Assembly: GCF_014697075.1 (NCBI RefSeq)
Contig: NZ_JACJRE010000001.1
Coordinates: 248,001 to 312,000, forward strand
Length of the DNA: 64,000 nucleotides
DNA from: Tolypothrix sp. FACHB-123
GTDB taxonomy: Bacteria > Cyanobacteriota > Cyanobacteriia > Cyanobacteriales > Nostocaceae
Direction: 5' to 3'
Shown: positions 29,211 to 38,116 of the stretch, piece after piece
Layout of the letters: each line of letters starts with the position of its first letter
Numbering within the stretch: position 1 is the stretch's first letter
Notes under the pieces: generated by a model
Databases searched by the model: none
Told to the model about the DNA's origin: nothing
The model's input: the letters and a program-made list of their open reading frames with translations, nothing else
Translations under genes and position numbers: made by a program

Positions 29211-30767
29211 ATGCTTGAACCAGCAATTGCGGAAGAAGTCATTGCGGCTAATATAAAGCAATTTCTCTTAGTACTTTCAGTCTCTTTAGGGGTAGCAACT
29301 TTACCACAAATATTTAGTTGGTTCCGCCATATTCCTTATACTTTACTCCTCGTAATTGTTGGATTAGGTTTGGCATTTGTTGATATTCGCTTAGTCAATC
29401 TGTCGCCAGAATTAATTTTGTTAATTTTTTTACCACCCTTATTATTTGAAGCCGCATGGAATTTGAAATGGTTGGACTTGAAGCGGGATTTTCTACCAAT
29501 TTGCTTGTATGCGGTATTGGGAGTAGTTATTTCTATTGTTGGAGTGGTAATAGGTTTGAGTCAATTTGCTGGACTTTCATTAACTACAGCTTTGCTCATA
29601 GGCGCAAGTTTATCAGCTACTGATCCGGTTTCTGTGACTGCTTTGTTTCGAGAATTAGGCGTAGGTAGCAGGCTTGTCACCTTGATGGAAGGTGAAAGCT
29701 TATTTAATGATGGTATGGCAGTGGTTGCCTTTGGTGTTTTAGTTGCCTTACCTTTAGGAAATGTTCAATTAGAACTCCAGCCAATTTTGTTGCAACTGTT
29801 GACAGTTGTCGGTATTGGTGTAGCGGTGGGAGGTTTAATTGGTTTTGGGATTTCCTACCTCACCCAACGCTTCGATTTACCAATGGTAGAACAATCTCTC
29901 ACCTTAGTTTCAGCTTACGGTACTTACCTAATTACAGAAGATTTGGGTGGTTCGGGAGTGATTGGAGTTGTCACCACAGGTTTGATTTTAGGTAACTTTG
30001 GTTCTCGGATTGGTATGAATCCCCGCACCAGAATTATAGTTTCTGAGTTTTGGGAATTTTTAGCTTTTTTTGTAAATTCAATCGTCTTTTTGTTGATTGG
30101 TGACCAAATTCACTTTACAGGTTTAGCAGAAAATTTACACATCATTGCTATTACAGTAGTAGCGATGATTTTCATGCGCTTAATTGCGATTTATCTACTT
30201 AGCAATTTAAGTATTAAGTTAACTAATTCAGAAATTTCTTTACCTGACCAAACTATTTTGTGGTGGGGTGGATTGCGTGGTTCAGTTTCTATTGCTTTGG
30301 CGTTGAGCGTACCGATAATACTACCAGAACGGGAAAAAATCATTGCTACAGTTTTTGGCGTGGTTTTATTTACTTTGTTATTCCAAGGATTAACTATTAA
30401 ACCTTTGCTGCAAAAACTGAATCTTTTAGGCGATGCTTCTTTACGCGATCGCTATTTAGAATTGACTGCCCGTTATATAGCTTTAGAACGAGTACTGCAA
30501 CACTTGCAAACAGATAGCCGTCCTGGTATCAATCTCGAATTTTACCGTTATCAAGAAGCACTAATTAAAGGTGAAATGGCAAATTTACAAATAGACATAG
30601 AAAAATTACAAAAGGAGTATCCAAATCTGCAAGACTTTACATTAGAACAGTTTCGCGAAGAACTTTTTGCGATTGAGGCAGATACTTATGCAGAATTTGT
30701 TAAATCTGGTCGATTAAGTAAAGACCTTGCGCCGATGCTTCAGGAAGTTTTGCAAAAAGGTCAATAG
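29211..30767 (+). CDS. CPA1-family Na+/H+ antiporter
   Basis: A 518-residue polytopic exchanger that should expel Na+ in return for H+. It has about 12 membrane helices up to residue about 400. The ion-binding region reads LSATDPVSVTALFRELG and the partner motif EGESLFNDGMAVVAFGVL, both hallmarks of NhaP/NHE proteins. A conserved WGGLRGSVSIALAL is in a later helix. The C-terminal about 120 residues are cytoplasmic and charged, probably regulatory. The ATG start at 29211 follows about 130 bp of spacer shared with the divergent DUF389 gene. Cyanobacteria have several NhaS paralogues and I cannot say which this is. Confidence 0.92.
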   Translation: MLEPAIAEEVIAANIKQFLLVLSVSLGVATLPQIFSWFRHIPYTLLLVIVGLGLAFVDIRLVNLSPELILLIFLPPLLFEAAWNLKWLDLKRDFLPICLYAVLGVVISIVGVVIGLSQFAGLSLTTALLIGASLSATDPVSVTALFRELGVGSRLVTLMEGESLFNDGMAVVAFGVLVALPLGNVQLELQPILLQLLTVVGIGVAVGGLIGFGISYLTQRFDLPMVEQSLTLVSAYGTYLITEDLGGSGVIGVVTTGLILGNFGSRIGMNPRTRIIVSEFWEFLAFFVNSIVFLLIGDQIHFTGLAENLHIIAITVVAMIFMRLIAIYLLSNLSIKLTNSEISLPDQTILWWGGLRGSVSIALALSVPIILPEREKIIATVFGVVLFTLLFQGLTIKPLLQKLNLLGDASLRDRYLELTARYIALERVLQHLQTDSRPGINLEFYRYQEALIKGEMANLQIDIEKLQKEYPNLQDFTLEQFREELFAIEADTYAEFVKSGRLSKDLAPMLQEVLQKGQ

Positions 30768-30780
30768 TTAATAGTCAACA

Positions 30781-30883
30781 CTTCCCTGCAGGACGCTACG
30801 CGAACGACAGGCTCCCTTCGACAGGCTCCCTTCGACAGGCTCAGGGCATCGCAGTGCTGCCCAGTCAACAGTCAACAGTCAAC
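30781..30883. repeat. 14-bp tandem repeat and AGTCAAC heptamers
   Basis: GACAGGCTCCCTTC occurs at 30806 and 30820, with a diverged third copy at 30834. The AGTCAAC unit is repeated at about 30863-30883. It lies between convergent genes. Confidence 0.8.
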
Positions 30884-30900
30884 AATCATTTGTCATCAAA

Positions 30901-30935
30901 TTAAAACCCAACAAAAGCCAATATTTGTTGGGTTT
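30901..30935. terminator. Bidirectional terminator
   Basis: AACCCAACAAA (30905-30915) pairs perfectly with TTTGTTGGGTT (30924-30934), an 11-bp stem with an 8-base loop, placed between the converging antiporter and dxr genes. Confidence 0.88.
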
Positions 30936-30941
30936 ATTTAA

Positions 30942-32138
30942 CTATCTCAAGGAAATTACTTTGGCAGAACTGGCGAGATTTTCAGTTGCTTTTAAAACTT
31001 CTTGTCTTGCCCATTTATCGGCTGTCAAAATGTCATCTAAAGAGGGATTTTGTAAATTATCATTTTGATGGCGATCGCACACCCATTCAATACAACGGGG
31101 AATATCTAAAAAGCGAATTTTTTCTTCTAAAAATAAAGCCACTGCTTGCTCGTTGGCAGCATTTAATACAGCAGGCATAGAACCGCCAGCACGACCGGCT
31201 GCATAAGCTAGTTGCATACAAGGATACTTTTTATGGTCTGGTTCGCGGAAGGTTAAATTACCAGCTTTAACTAAATCTAAGCGTTCCCAGTCGGTGTAAA
31301 TGCGATCGGGCCAAGATAAAGCATATAACAAAGGTAAGCGCATATCCGGCCAGCCGAGTTGAGCTAAAACTGACGTATCTTGCAATTCAATTAAGGAATG
31401 AATAATACTTTGGGGATGGATAACAATCTCAATTTTGTCATAATCCATACCAAAGAGAAAATGCGCTTCAATTACTTCCAAACCCTTATTCATTAAAGTT
31501 GCAGAATCTACAGTAATTTTACGCCCCATCGACCAATTAGGATGTTTCAGCGCATCTGCAACAGTAACTTCTGCTAATCTTTCTACTTCCCAATCTCGGA
31601 ACGCACCGCCAGAAGCAGTTAGCAAAATCTTTCTTAATCCGCCTTTAGGTACACCTTGGAGACATTGAAAAATTGCGGAATGTTCGGAATCGGCTGGTAA
31701 TAATTTAACGCCATGTTTTTCTACTAAAGGTAAAACTACAGGCCCCCCAGCAATGAGAGTTTCTTTATTTGCTAAAGCAATATCTTTACCAGCTTCAATA
31801 GCAGCGATGGTGGGGAGTAATCCCGCACAACCAACGATTCCAGTAACGACTGTTTCCGCTTCACCATAACGCGCAACTTCAATCACTCCTGCTTCACCAG
31901 CCAGAAGAATTGGTTGGGGATCGAGGTCTTTGATTGCTTCTTGCAGCGCTGACAATTTATCTTCTACACATATAGCTGCTATTTGCGGTCTAAATTGGCG
32001 AATTTGAGCAGCCAACATTTCTACATTGCTTCCTGCTGCTAATCCAACAATCCGAAATTGATCCGGGTACTGAGAGACAATATCTAAAGTCTGAGTACCA
32101 ATAGAGCCGGTGGAACCAACAAGAGTAATCGCTTTCAC
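30942..32138 (-). CDS. dxr: 1-deoxy-D-xylulose-5-phosphate reductoisomerase
   Basis: The second enzyme of the MEP isoprenoid pathway, converting DXP to MEP with NADPH; it feeds carotenoid, phytol and quinone synthesis. The 398-residue protein has the NADPH motif [14 protein letters not shown] at the N-terminus. The metal/substrate motifs are [36 protein letters not shown] and [14 protein letters not shown]. The cap and C-terminal helices have normal length. It is a single gene ending 7 bp from a bidirectional terminator. Confidence 0.97.
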   Translation of the reverse strand: MKAITLVGSTGSIGTQTLDIVSQYPDQFRIVGLAAGSNVEMLAAQIRQFRPQIAAICVEDKLSALQEAIKDLDPQPILLAGEAGVIEVARYGEAETVVTGIVGCAGLLPTIAAIEAGKDIALANKETLIAGGPVVLPLVEKHGVKLLPADSEHSAIFQCLQGVPKGGLRKILLTASGGAFRDWEVERLAEVTVADALKHPNWSMGRKITVDSATLMNKGLEVIEAHFLFGMDYDKIEIVIHPQSIIHSLIELQDTSVLAQLGWPDMRLPLLYALSWPDRIYTDWERLDLVKAGNLTFREPDHKKYPCMQLAYAAGRAGGSMPAVLNAANEQAVALFLEEKIRFLDIPRCIEWVCDRHQNDNLQNPSLDDILTADKWARQEVLKATENLASSAKVISLR

Positions 32139-32246
32139 AATTGTTTAATATTTACAGACAACTCTCACTATAAATTGCTGAGGTATCCTTCATCAAAGCA
32201 AATTTGAGAAACTAGCGATCGCATTTCTTTATCAATATATTCTAGA

Positions 32247-32267
32247 GGGCATGGCACTGCCATGCCC
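32247..32267. repeat. GGGCATGGCA palindrome
   Basis: GGGCATGGCA-C-TGCCATGCCC is a perfect 10-bp palindrome with a 1-base centre. This sequence type is a familiar dispersed palindrome in cyanobacterial genomes. It lies in the 176-bp gap between the GT22-like gene and dxr. Confidence 0.7.
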
Positions 32268-32314
32268 CTACTGTCGGATTATTTTTCAAATTGGTATAAG
32301 AATTATACTATTCT

Positions 32315-33805
32315 CTATCCGCCAGTTTGTTGAATCACTTGGTTAATACGATCGCTTCTGACTGGCTGACATTCACCTTCTCGCTGATAAATACAAGTAT
32401 TTCCCCAGCACTGTTGCGATGAATAGCCTGGTTGCTGAATGGGGATGTTAGCAACCAGATAATTAAAGTTTTGTTTCTGTGTCTCAAATTCCTTGTTGTT
32501 TTCCATCAAAAACATTGGCACATCTTGATGTAGGTAAGTATAGCCGCCAGATAATGCCCAATGAATACCCCAAAGACCGACACCACAAACTGTTTTTTCC
32601 TGACTTAATTTTTGTAAAGCTTGCAAATTACCAGATTCTGCATTCCAGTGCGTCCATCCCCGATTGTTCCACAGCATTTGCCAGCTTAATTCTGTATAAA
32701 GATTAAATCTGCCAGCCAATACCGCAGAAGTGGAAGCCCAAAGTATTAAACATAACGATACTGCTACGAATTTTGCCTGATGCGATCGCCATTTTAACAG
32801 CCAGAATTTGACTATCTGTGAGGTTCCTAAGCCAGCTAACATCAAGATTAACGGCAAGGCGGTATAAATAAAACGGTATTCTTTATGTGCTGGGAGACTG
32901 TGAATTAAGATAACTGCGATCGCTAACCATGCCAAAATTGGACTCTGAAAACTACCGATAATTGCTAAAAGTGCGATCGGTACAATAAAAAAAGACCAGC
33001 TTTTCAACATGAATACGAAATATTCATACCAAGGAGAAACCCCATAAATATGGCTTCTTTTTTCAATAATATTAATCCAAAAATGTTTCCAAAAAGATTG
33101 AAAAGGGTAAGACCAAGTAAATGCATCCACCAGCCCAAAAATCAGTAAAGGGCCGATAATACCAGCCATCATAGTAATAGTTCTTTCTTGCCAATCTTTG
33201 CGCCAACAAATATATAACAATGCAACAGCTACAGCAGGTAGTAATTGAATTCGTAAACCTAAAGCGCACCCACACAAACAACCTGCTAAAAATAGACGAA
33301 TTCGAGGCTGAAACCACTTTCCATGAACGCCAAGGTAAACGCCTGGGAGAAAAAGATGAGTGGCTACTACCTCATTAAAAGCCTTGGGTGCAAAGTAAAC
33401 AAACTCATACCAAACGCTGCAAATACCCGCCGTGATAACAGCCGTTAATAAACCCCCTGTGCGATGTCCCCAAAGAAAAGCAACAACTATCGTCGTTAAC
33501 GACAGCACAGACAAACAAATATTTACGCCAGTCACATAACCTGTAGAACCATCTCCCAGCCAAGCAGTCAGGCGCATAATCGCTGCTAACAGGGCAGGAA
33601 AAATCCACGATCTGATACCATCTCTATATTCCCAGGTAATTATCCCATGACCAAAAGCGAGGCGGTGTGCGGGTTCTTGAGTCTGGAATATTTCATCCGC
33701 CCAAAAAATATTGGGAAAAGCCAACGCGCAGCCAACGCGCAGCAGTAAGGCAAGTAAAATCAGAGTGCTACATAAGAGCGTGTTTAACTTCAATTTGCTA
33801 TTCAT
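32315..33805 (-). CDS. GT22-like membrane mannosyltransferase
   Basis: A 496-residue polytopic protein with about 9-10 helices and a C-terminal soluble part. The first loop carries FWADEIFQTQEPAHRLAFG, with the acidic pair Asp37-Glu38 typical of GT-C enzymes. The HKEYRF motif at 307-312 is the signature of the Alg9/PIG-B (GT22) family. Those enzymes use dolichol- or polyprenyl-phosphate sugars; here the sugar and acceptor are unknown. The C-terminal about 90 residues include several Cys. It heads a set of membrane glycosyltransferases (32.3-40.6 kb) but is transcribed away from the next gene. Confidence 0.82.
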   Translation of the reverse strand: MNSKLKLNTLLCSTLILLALLLRVGCALAFPNIFWADEIFQTQEPAHRLAFGHGIITWEYRDGIRSWIFPALLAAIMRLTAWLGDGSTGYVTGVNICLSVLSLTTIVVAFLWGHRTGGLLTAVITAGICSVWYEFVYFAPKAFNEVVATHLFLPGVYLGVHGKWFQPRIRLFLAGCLCGCALGLRIQLLPAVAVALLYICWRKDWQERTITMMAGIIGPLLIFGLVDAFTWSYPFQSFWKHFWINIIEKRSHIYGVSPWYEYFVFMLKSWSFFIVPIALLAIIGSFQSPILAWLAIAVILIHSLPAHKEYRFIYTALPLILMLAGLGTSQIVKFWLLKWRSHQAKFVAVSLCLILWASTSAVLAGRFNLYTELSWQMLWNNRGWTHWNAESGNLQALQKLSQEKTVCGVGLWGIHWALSGGYTYLHQDVPMFLMENNKEFETQKQNFNYLVANIPIQQPGYSSQQCWGNTCIYQREGECQPVRSDRINQVIQQTGG

Positions 33806-34019
33806 TTGCTGCTGTATACAAAAATGTTATCCTGCTTGCGTCACGCTAAGTTAAGACCAAATCATGAATTGGGCGATCGCTCTAGAGTAATCTAAATTAA
33901 TGGTCTAGTTTATGCTATTGTGCCTTTGAGCGTAGCTCTAGGTATTTTGCTATGCTATCCAAATTATCAGCCTGTATTAACAACAGATTTCTTAATTTCT
34001 GGATAACTGATTGACATTT

Positions 34020-35186
34020 ATGGCGAAAACTTCCGAGAAAACATTATTAAAATCAATCAAATCTTGGTTAAATTATCCAGTTACCAAATATTTAATTGCA
34101 GGTATTATATTTGCTATATTCATCCGCTGGATTTGTGTTCCCAATAAATCAGTTGATTATAAATATTTTTTAGATCCTTGGTATGATTTTATCGCCTCTA
34201 ATGGTGGGTTTAGCGCTTTAAAACATGGTTTTGCTGACTATACACCTGCCTATCTCTACTGGATTTTAATTGCCGCTACTCTACTTTCTGGCTTGCCCAA
34301 AATTCTGGCGATCAAGCTTTTTGCTATGTCGGTTGATTTTTTATGTGCTTTTTTAACTTACAAAATTGTCAGATTAAAATACCCAATAGGCAACATGCCA
34401 ATACTAGCATTTCTGGCAATTATCTTAAGTCCAACTGTAATTTATAATAGTGCCTTGTGGGGTCAATGCGATGTTATTTATACGACTGGATTGATAGCCT
34501 GTGTTTATTTTTTATCTATTTATAAACAAATACCAGCACTAGTCAGTTTTGGTGTGGCGATTTCTTTTAAATTCCAAGCTATGTTTCTCTCACCCTTACT
34601 ATTAATCATGGTGATAAAAAAGAGAATATCTTGGTATTTGTTACCGATAATTCCTTTAGTATATGTAGTTTTCATGCTCCCAGCTTGGTTTGCTGGTAGA
34701 CCAATGAAAGATTTGCTTTTAGTTTACTTTAATCAAGCGAATAAATATAAGGAATTAGCGAAAAACTCTCCTAACCTTTATCAATGGATTCCGAATAATT
34801 TCTATAATATTGTTGTGCCGATTGGTTTAATTTTAACTGTAGCGGCAATGCTATTTTTAGCATATCGTGTTTATAAAAGTCGGCTAGAAATTACTCAAGA
34901 TAGGCTGATACATTTGGCGACAATCTCTGTGTTGTTTATGCCATATATCTTGCCTAAAATGCATGAAAGATATTTCTATCCGGCTGATATCTTATCAATT
35001 ATCTTTGCCTTTTACTTTCCCCAATATCGTTGGGTAGCAATATCAGTGCAAATGGCTTCATTCTTTAGCTATCTGGGAACTCATATATATATCCAAATTT
35101 TTTCTATACCTTTAGGTTTTACGCTTTGGTTTATTGTTCAAAATTGTGATACAATCTTTCCCAAATCAAAATCTAAAAATTATTGA
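34020..35186 (+). CDS. Gpi18-like membrane mannosyltransferase
   Basis: A 388-residue polytopic protein with 9-10 helices. The first periplasmic loop (SVDYKYFLDPWYDFIASNGGFSALKHGFADYTPAYLYW) and the inner motifs NSALWGQCDVIYTTG and LPKMHERYFYPADI resemble Gpi18-type GT-C mannosyltransferases (COG5542). I use the ATG at 34020 rather than a TTG three codons upstream. It is followed 21 bp later by the DUF2079 gene on the same strand, so they are probably one operon. Sugar donor and acceptor are unknown. The sequence is AT-rich relative to the core genes of this window. Confidence 0.8.
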   Translation: MAKTSEKTLLKSIKSWLNYPVTKYLIAGIIFAIFIRWICVPNKSVDYKYFLDPWYDFIASNGGFSALKHGFADYTPAYLYWILIAATLLSGLPKILAIKLFAMSVDFLCAFLTYKIVRLKYPIGNMPILAFLAIILSPTVIYNSALWGQCDVIYTTGLIACVYFLSIYKQIPALVSFGVAISFKFQAMFLSPLLLIMVIKKRISWYLLPIIPLVYVVFMLPAWFAGRPMKDLLLVYFNQANKYKELAKNSPNLYQWIPNNFYNIVVPIGLILTVAAMLFLAYRVYKSRLEITQDRLIHLATISVLFMPYILPKMHERYFYPADILSIIFAFYFPQYRWVAISVQMASFFSYLGTHIYIQIFSIPLGFTLWFIVQNCDTIFPKSKSKNY

Positions 35187-35207
35187 AAATATTCATAATA
35201 AATTATA

Positions 35208-36596
35208 GTGGAAAAACTTTTCCAAAAATCTTATATTCTCGGTGCAATTCTTGGCATAAGCACCAGCATTTTATTTATCTCTAGCAGCCTGAGACATGAA
35301 TTATTTAATTCATCGGGAGATTTAGCATTTTTCGATCAAGGAATTTACTTAATTAGTCAGGGAGAAACTCCCATTTCTTCAATTATCGGGTTTCATGCTT
35401 TAGCCGATCATGCTGCTTGGATTTTGTATCCCTTGGCGTTATTATACAAAATTTATTCTAGCGTTTATTGGCTATTTGCAGTCCAATCTTTTGCTTTGGC
35501 TTTAGGTGGTTTACCTACATATTTGCTAGCAATACAAGCAGGTTTAAAAAAAAGCCAAGCATTAGTAATGGTAGGTGTATATCTTCTCTACCCGGTAGTT
35601 TATAACAGTAATTTGTGTGATTTTCATCCAGATGTTATTGCTGTACCTGCACTTTTAACAGCAGTGTTAGTAGCAAGAAGTAGAAAAACAGCTTGGTTTA
35701 TTTTCAGTATTGTTTTAGTGTTGGGTTGTAAAGCTGTATTATCCTTAACTGTAGTAGCGATGGGAATTTGGCTACTTTGGTTTGAACAGAGACGTTTTTA
35801 TGGTGCGATCGCAATTTTTAGCGGTACAGCTTGGTTTATCATTGCCAATAATTTTATTATCCCCGTTTTTGGCACAGAAGCAGCATTACTCAACCGCCAT
35901 CTTTACCGCTATTCCTATCTAGGAAACTCCTTTGCGGAGATGGTGCAAATTTTTCTATCTCACCCAGGAGTGATTATTAACAATATTTTTTCCGCTATTA
36001 ATTTAGAATATTTATTTTTTTTATTCGCCCCTGTCTTATGGGGTTTAAGAGCAGAATCTATCCTACCCCTAATAGGCGCAATTCCCTGTATAGGATTGAA
36101 TATTCTTGCCAATCACATATCACAAAAAAATCTGGTGCTGCATTACTCTTTACCAGCACTACCATTTTTAATTTTAGCTGTAATTGCCACCCTCGCCAAC
36201 GGTAAAGCCTGGATTAAGCAAAACCGTACTATTATATTATGGTCTTTAATGGGATTTTTAGTTTTAGGTAAGTTTGGCTTCTTTACATCCAGATATCTCA
36301 AAAACTTGGATAATTGGCAAGCTACAAAAGATGCGATCGCTCTTGTCAAAACCCCAGATAGTGTATTTACTACAGATATAATTACCCCACATTTAACTCA
36401 TAGAAAGTTAATTAGTTTTAAATATAATTCTCAAGATTTATATAAGTTCCATTATATTTTACTTAATCTACGTCACCCTGGCTGGGCTGCAAGCGCTACA
36501 GATTATCAAAATTTAGTTAATCAATTGCAAATTCAATCAAAATTTAAATTACAATATCAGCGCGATGATGTCTACTTATTTGTTCGTGCGAATTAG
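35208..36596 (+). CDS. DUF2079 membrane protein
   Basis: A 462-residue polytopic protein beginning with GTG at 35208. It has about 10 helices and a soluble C-terminal about 90 residues. The N-terminal loop FDQGIYLISQGETPISSIIGFHALADHAAWILYPLALLY and CDFHPDVIAVPALL are DUF2079 signatures. The family is predicted to be a GT-C glycosyltransferase, but its activity is unproven. It forms an operon with the Gpi18-like gene, and its last 21 bp overlap the 3' end of the convergent GT39 gene. Confidence 0.82.
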   Translation: MEKLFQKSYILGAILGISTSILFISSSLRHELFNSSGDLAFFDQGIYLISQGETPISSIIGFHALADHAAWILYPLALLYKIYSSVYWLFAVQSFALALGGLPTYLLAIQAGLKKSQALVMVGVYLLYPVVYNSNLCDFHPDVIAVPALLTAVLVARSRKTAWFIFSIVLVLGCKAVLSLTVVAMGIWLLWFEQRRFYGAIAIFSGTAWFIIANNFIIPVFGTEAALLNRHLYRYSYLGNSFAEMVQIFLSHPGVIINNIFSAINLEYLFFLFAPVLWGLRAESILPLIGAIPCIGLNILANHISQKNLVLHYSLPALPFLILAVIATLANGKAWIKQNRTIILWSLMGFLVLGKFGFFTSRYLKNLDNWQATKDAIALVKTPDSVFTTDIITPHLTHRKLISFKYNSQDLYKFHYILLNLRHPGWAASATDYQNLVNQLQIQSKFKLQYQRDDVYLFVRAN

Positions 36597-38114
36597 GATA
36601 AAGTTGGCAGATTTACCTATTACGTTACTCTCAGATATATTTATCTTTGGCAAAGTTACATCATCTAACAATAAATAAGATTTTTGCTCTACCATTTGTT
36701 GTAAAACTTGCAGATTCGCAGCAGTCACCTTACAATCGCTGTAAAAATCTAAACTGGGGCGACTATAAGCAAAAGAAGTATAAATTTGTGTTCCGGCTGG
36801 TACATTAGCCCGAATTAATGCGCCTACTGGCTTAACTGGAAAAGCTTCGTTTAACTCCCAAACCCAAGATTTTGAACTCACAAACAGCGCTAAAACTAAA
36901 TACATTCCAGACAATAAAACTGGAATAAACTGACGGTTACGCTGTTTAATTAGCCATGCAGTTACACCCATACTAATTGCAAAAAAAATACTCATAACAA
37001 TTAAAGTTGGCTGGGGTTCAGCAATAATAAAGTAAACGCAGCCTCCCAAGCCAACAACCGAGAGAAATGCAAAGAATACAGTCAGAAATTTACTTTTAAA
37101 TTTATCTTGCTGCTGCCAAATATTGCTTAATTTTACTCCAATTGCTAAAGCTAAAAAGGGATATATAGGCATTACATACCAAGGTAGTTTAGTTCGCATC
37201 ACAGAAATAATGCCTAAATAAACAATTGTCCCGATGAGAATTAAACTACCCCAAGTTGTCTGACGTTTTTGCCAACTTAAATATAAACCTCCAGGTAAGA
37301 ATAATAGCCAAGGAAATCCATATTTAAGTATTTCAATTAAATAGTACCAAAAAGGGCCAGAATTACCTTCTACCGCTTGTCCTAGTCTATCTATAGCTTG
37401 GGCTTGAAAATGCACTTCTAAAAAGAAATTACCATAATGTTGCCATTGGAGAAAATACCAGGCGATCGCAGGTGCATTTCCTAATAACATTCCCAACCAT
37501 AAGTAGGGGTTTTTCAATAAACTAAATTGTCTATTTACTAAAATAAATAATACCGCAATTCCGCCTAAAACTAAAACTAACAAGCCCTTAGTCAGAGTAA
37601 TTAACCCTAAACAGAAACCTATTCCTAAAGCATACTTTTGATTATGACGCGCCTTTAATAGACAAAATAATAATAGAAGAAAAAACGAAATCGTCATCCC
37701 ATCTAACATTGCCAATCTGCCATGACGCACCACTGGTAACATTGTCAGATAAACTAAAGCTGCAAATAAAGCTGGTAGGCTTTGTGGAAAAACTAAACGC
37801 CCTACTAAATAAAGTAAAGGTACTCCCAAAGCTGTTAATATAGCCCCAGGAAAGCGAGTAGTAAATTCTTGTACTCCTCCAATGTGGTAGCACAGTGCAA
37901 TTAACCACTGCATCAAAGGTGGTTTTAATAAAAATGGTTCTCCATTAAGTGTGGGATACAACCAATTATCATTGCGGTAAATTTCTCTAGCGACGATTGC
38001 ATAAGTACCTTCATCCCAATCTCTTAAGGGTAGATTACCTAAAAATATCAGCCACAAAACTAGAGAAGCCACTAGCAAGCTGATTAACCATTCTTTATCT
38101 GTGAATGGGCGCAT
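36576..38114 (-). CDS. GT39/ArnT-like glycosyltransferase
   Basis: A 512-residue polytopic protein of the PMT/ArnT group. After the first helix comes LRDWDEGTYAIVAREI, where Asp34 and Glu35 are the expected catalytic/metal acidic residues. GEPFLLKPPLMQWLIALCYHIGG is the second family hallmark. About 11-12 helices follow, then a C-terminal domain of about 100 residues with NVPAGTQIYTSFAYSRPSLDFYSD. Such enzymes transfer sugars from polyprenyl phosphate to lipids or proteins on the outer face of the membrane. It starts 2 bp downstream of the preceding GT39-like gene's stop, so the two form an operon and are probably translationally coupled. Confidence 0.87.
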   Translation of the reverse strand: MRPFTDKEWLISLLVASLVLWLIFLGNLPLRDWDEGTYAIVAREIYRNDNWLYPTLNGEPFLLKPPLMQWLIALCYHIGGVQEFTTRFPGAILTALGVPLLYLVGRLVFPQSLPALFAALVYLTMLPVVRHGRLAMLDGMTISFFLLLLFCLLKARHNQKYALGIGFCLGLITLTKGLLVLVLGGIAVLFILVNRQFSLLKNPYLWLGMLLGNAPAIAWYFLQWQHYGNFFLEVHFQAQAIDRLGQAVEGNSGPFWYYLIEILKYGFPWLLFLPGGLYLSWQKRQTTWGSLILIGTIVYLGIISVMRTKLPWYVMPIYPFLALAIGVKLSNIWQQQDKFKSKFLTVFFAFLSVVGLGGCVYFIIAEPQPTLIVMSIFFAISMGVTAWLIKQRNRQFIPVLLSGMYLVLALFVSSKSWVWELNEAFPVKPVGALIRANVPAGTQIYTSFAYSRPSLDFYSDCKVTAANLQVLQQMVEQKSYLLLDDVTLPKINISESNVIGKSANFILIRTNK

Positions 38115-38116
38115 AT

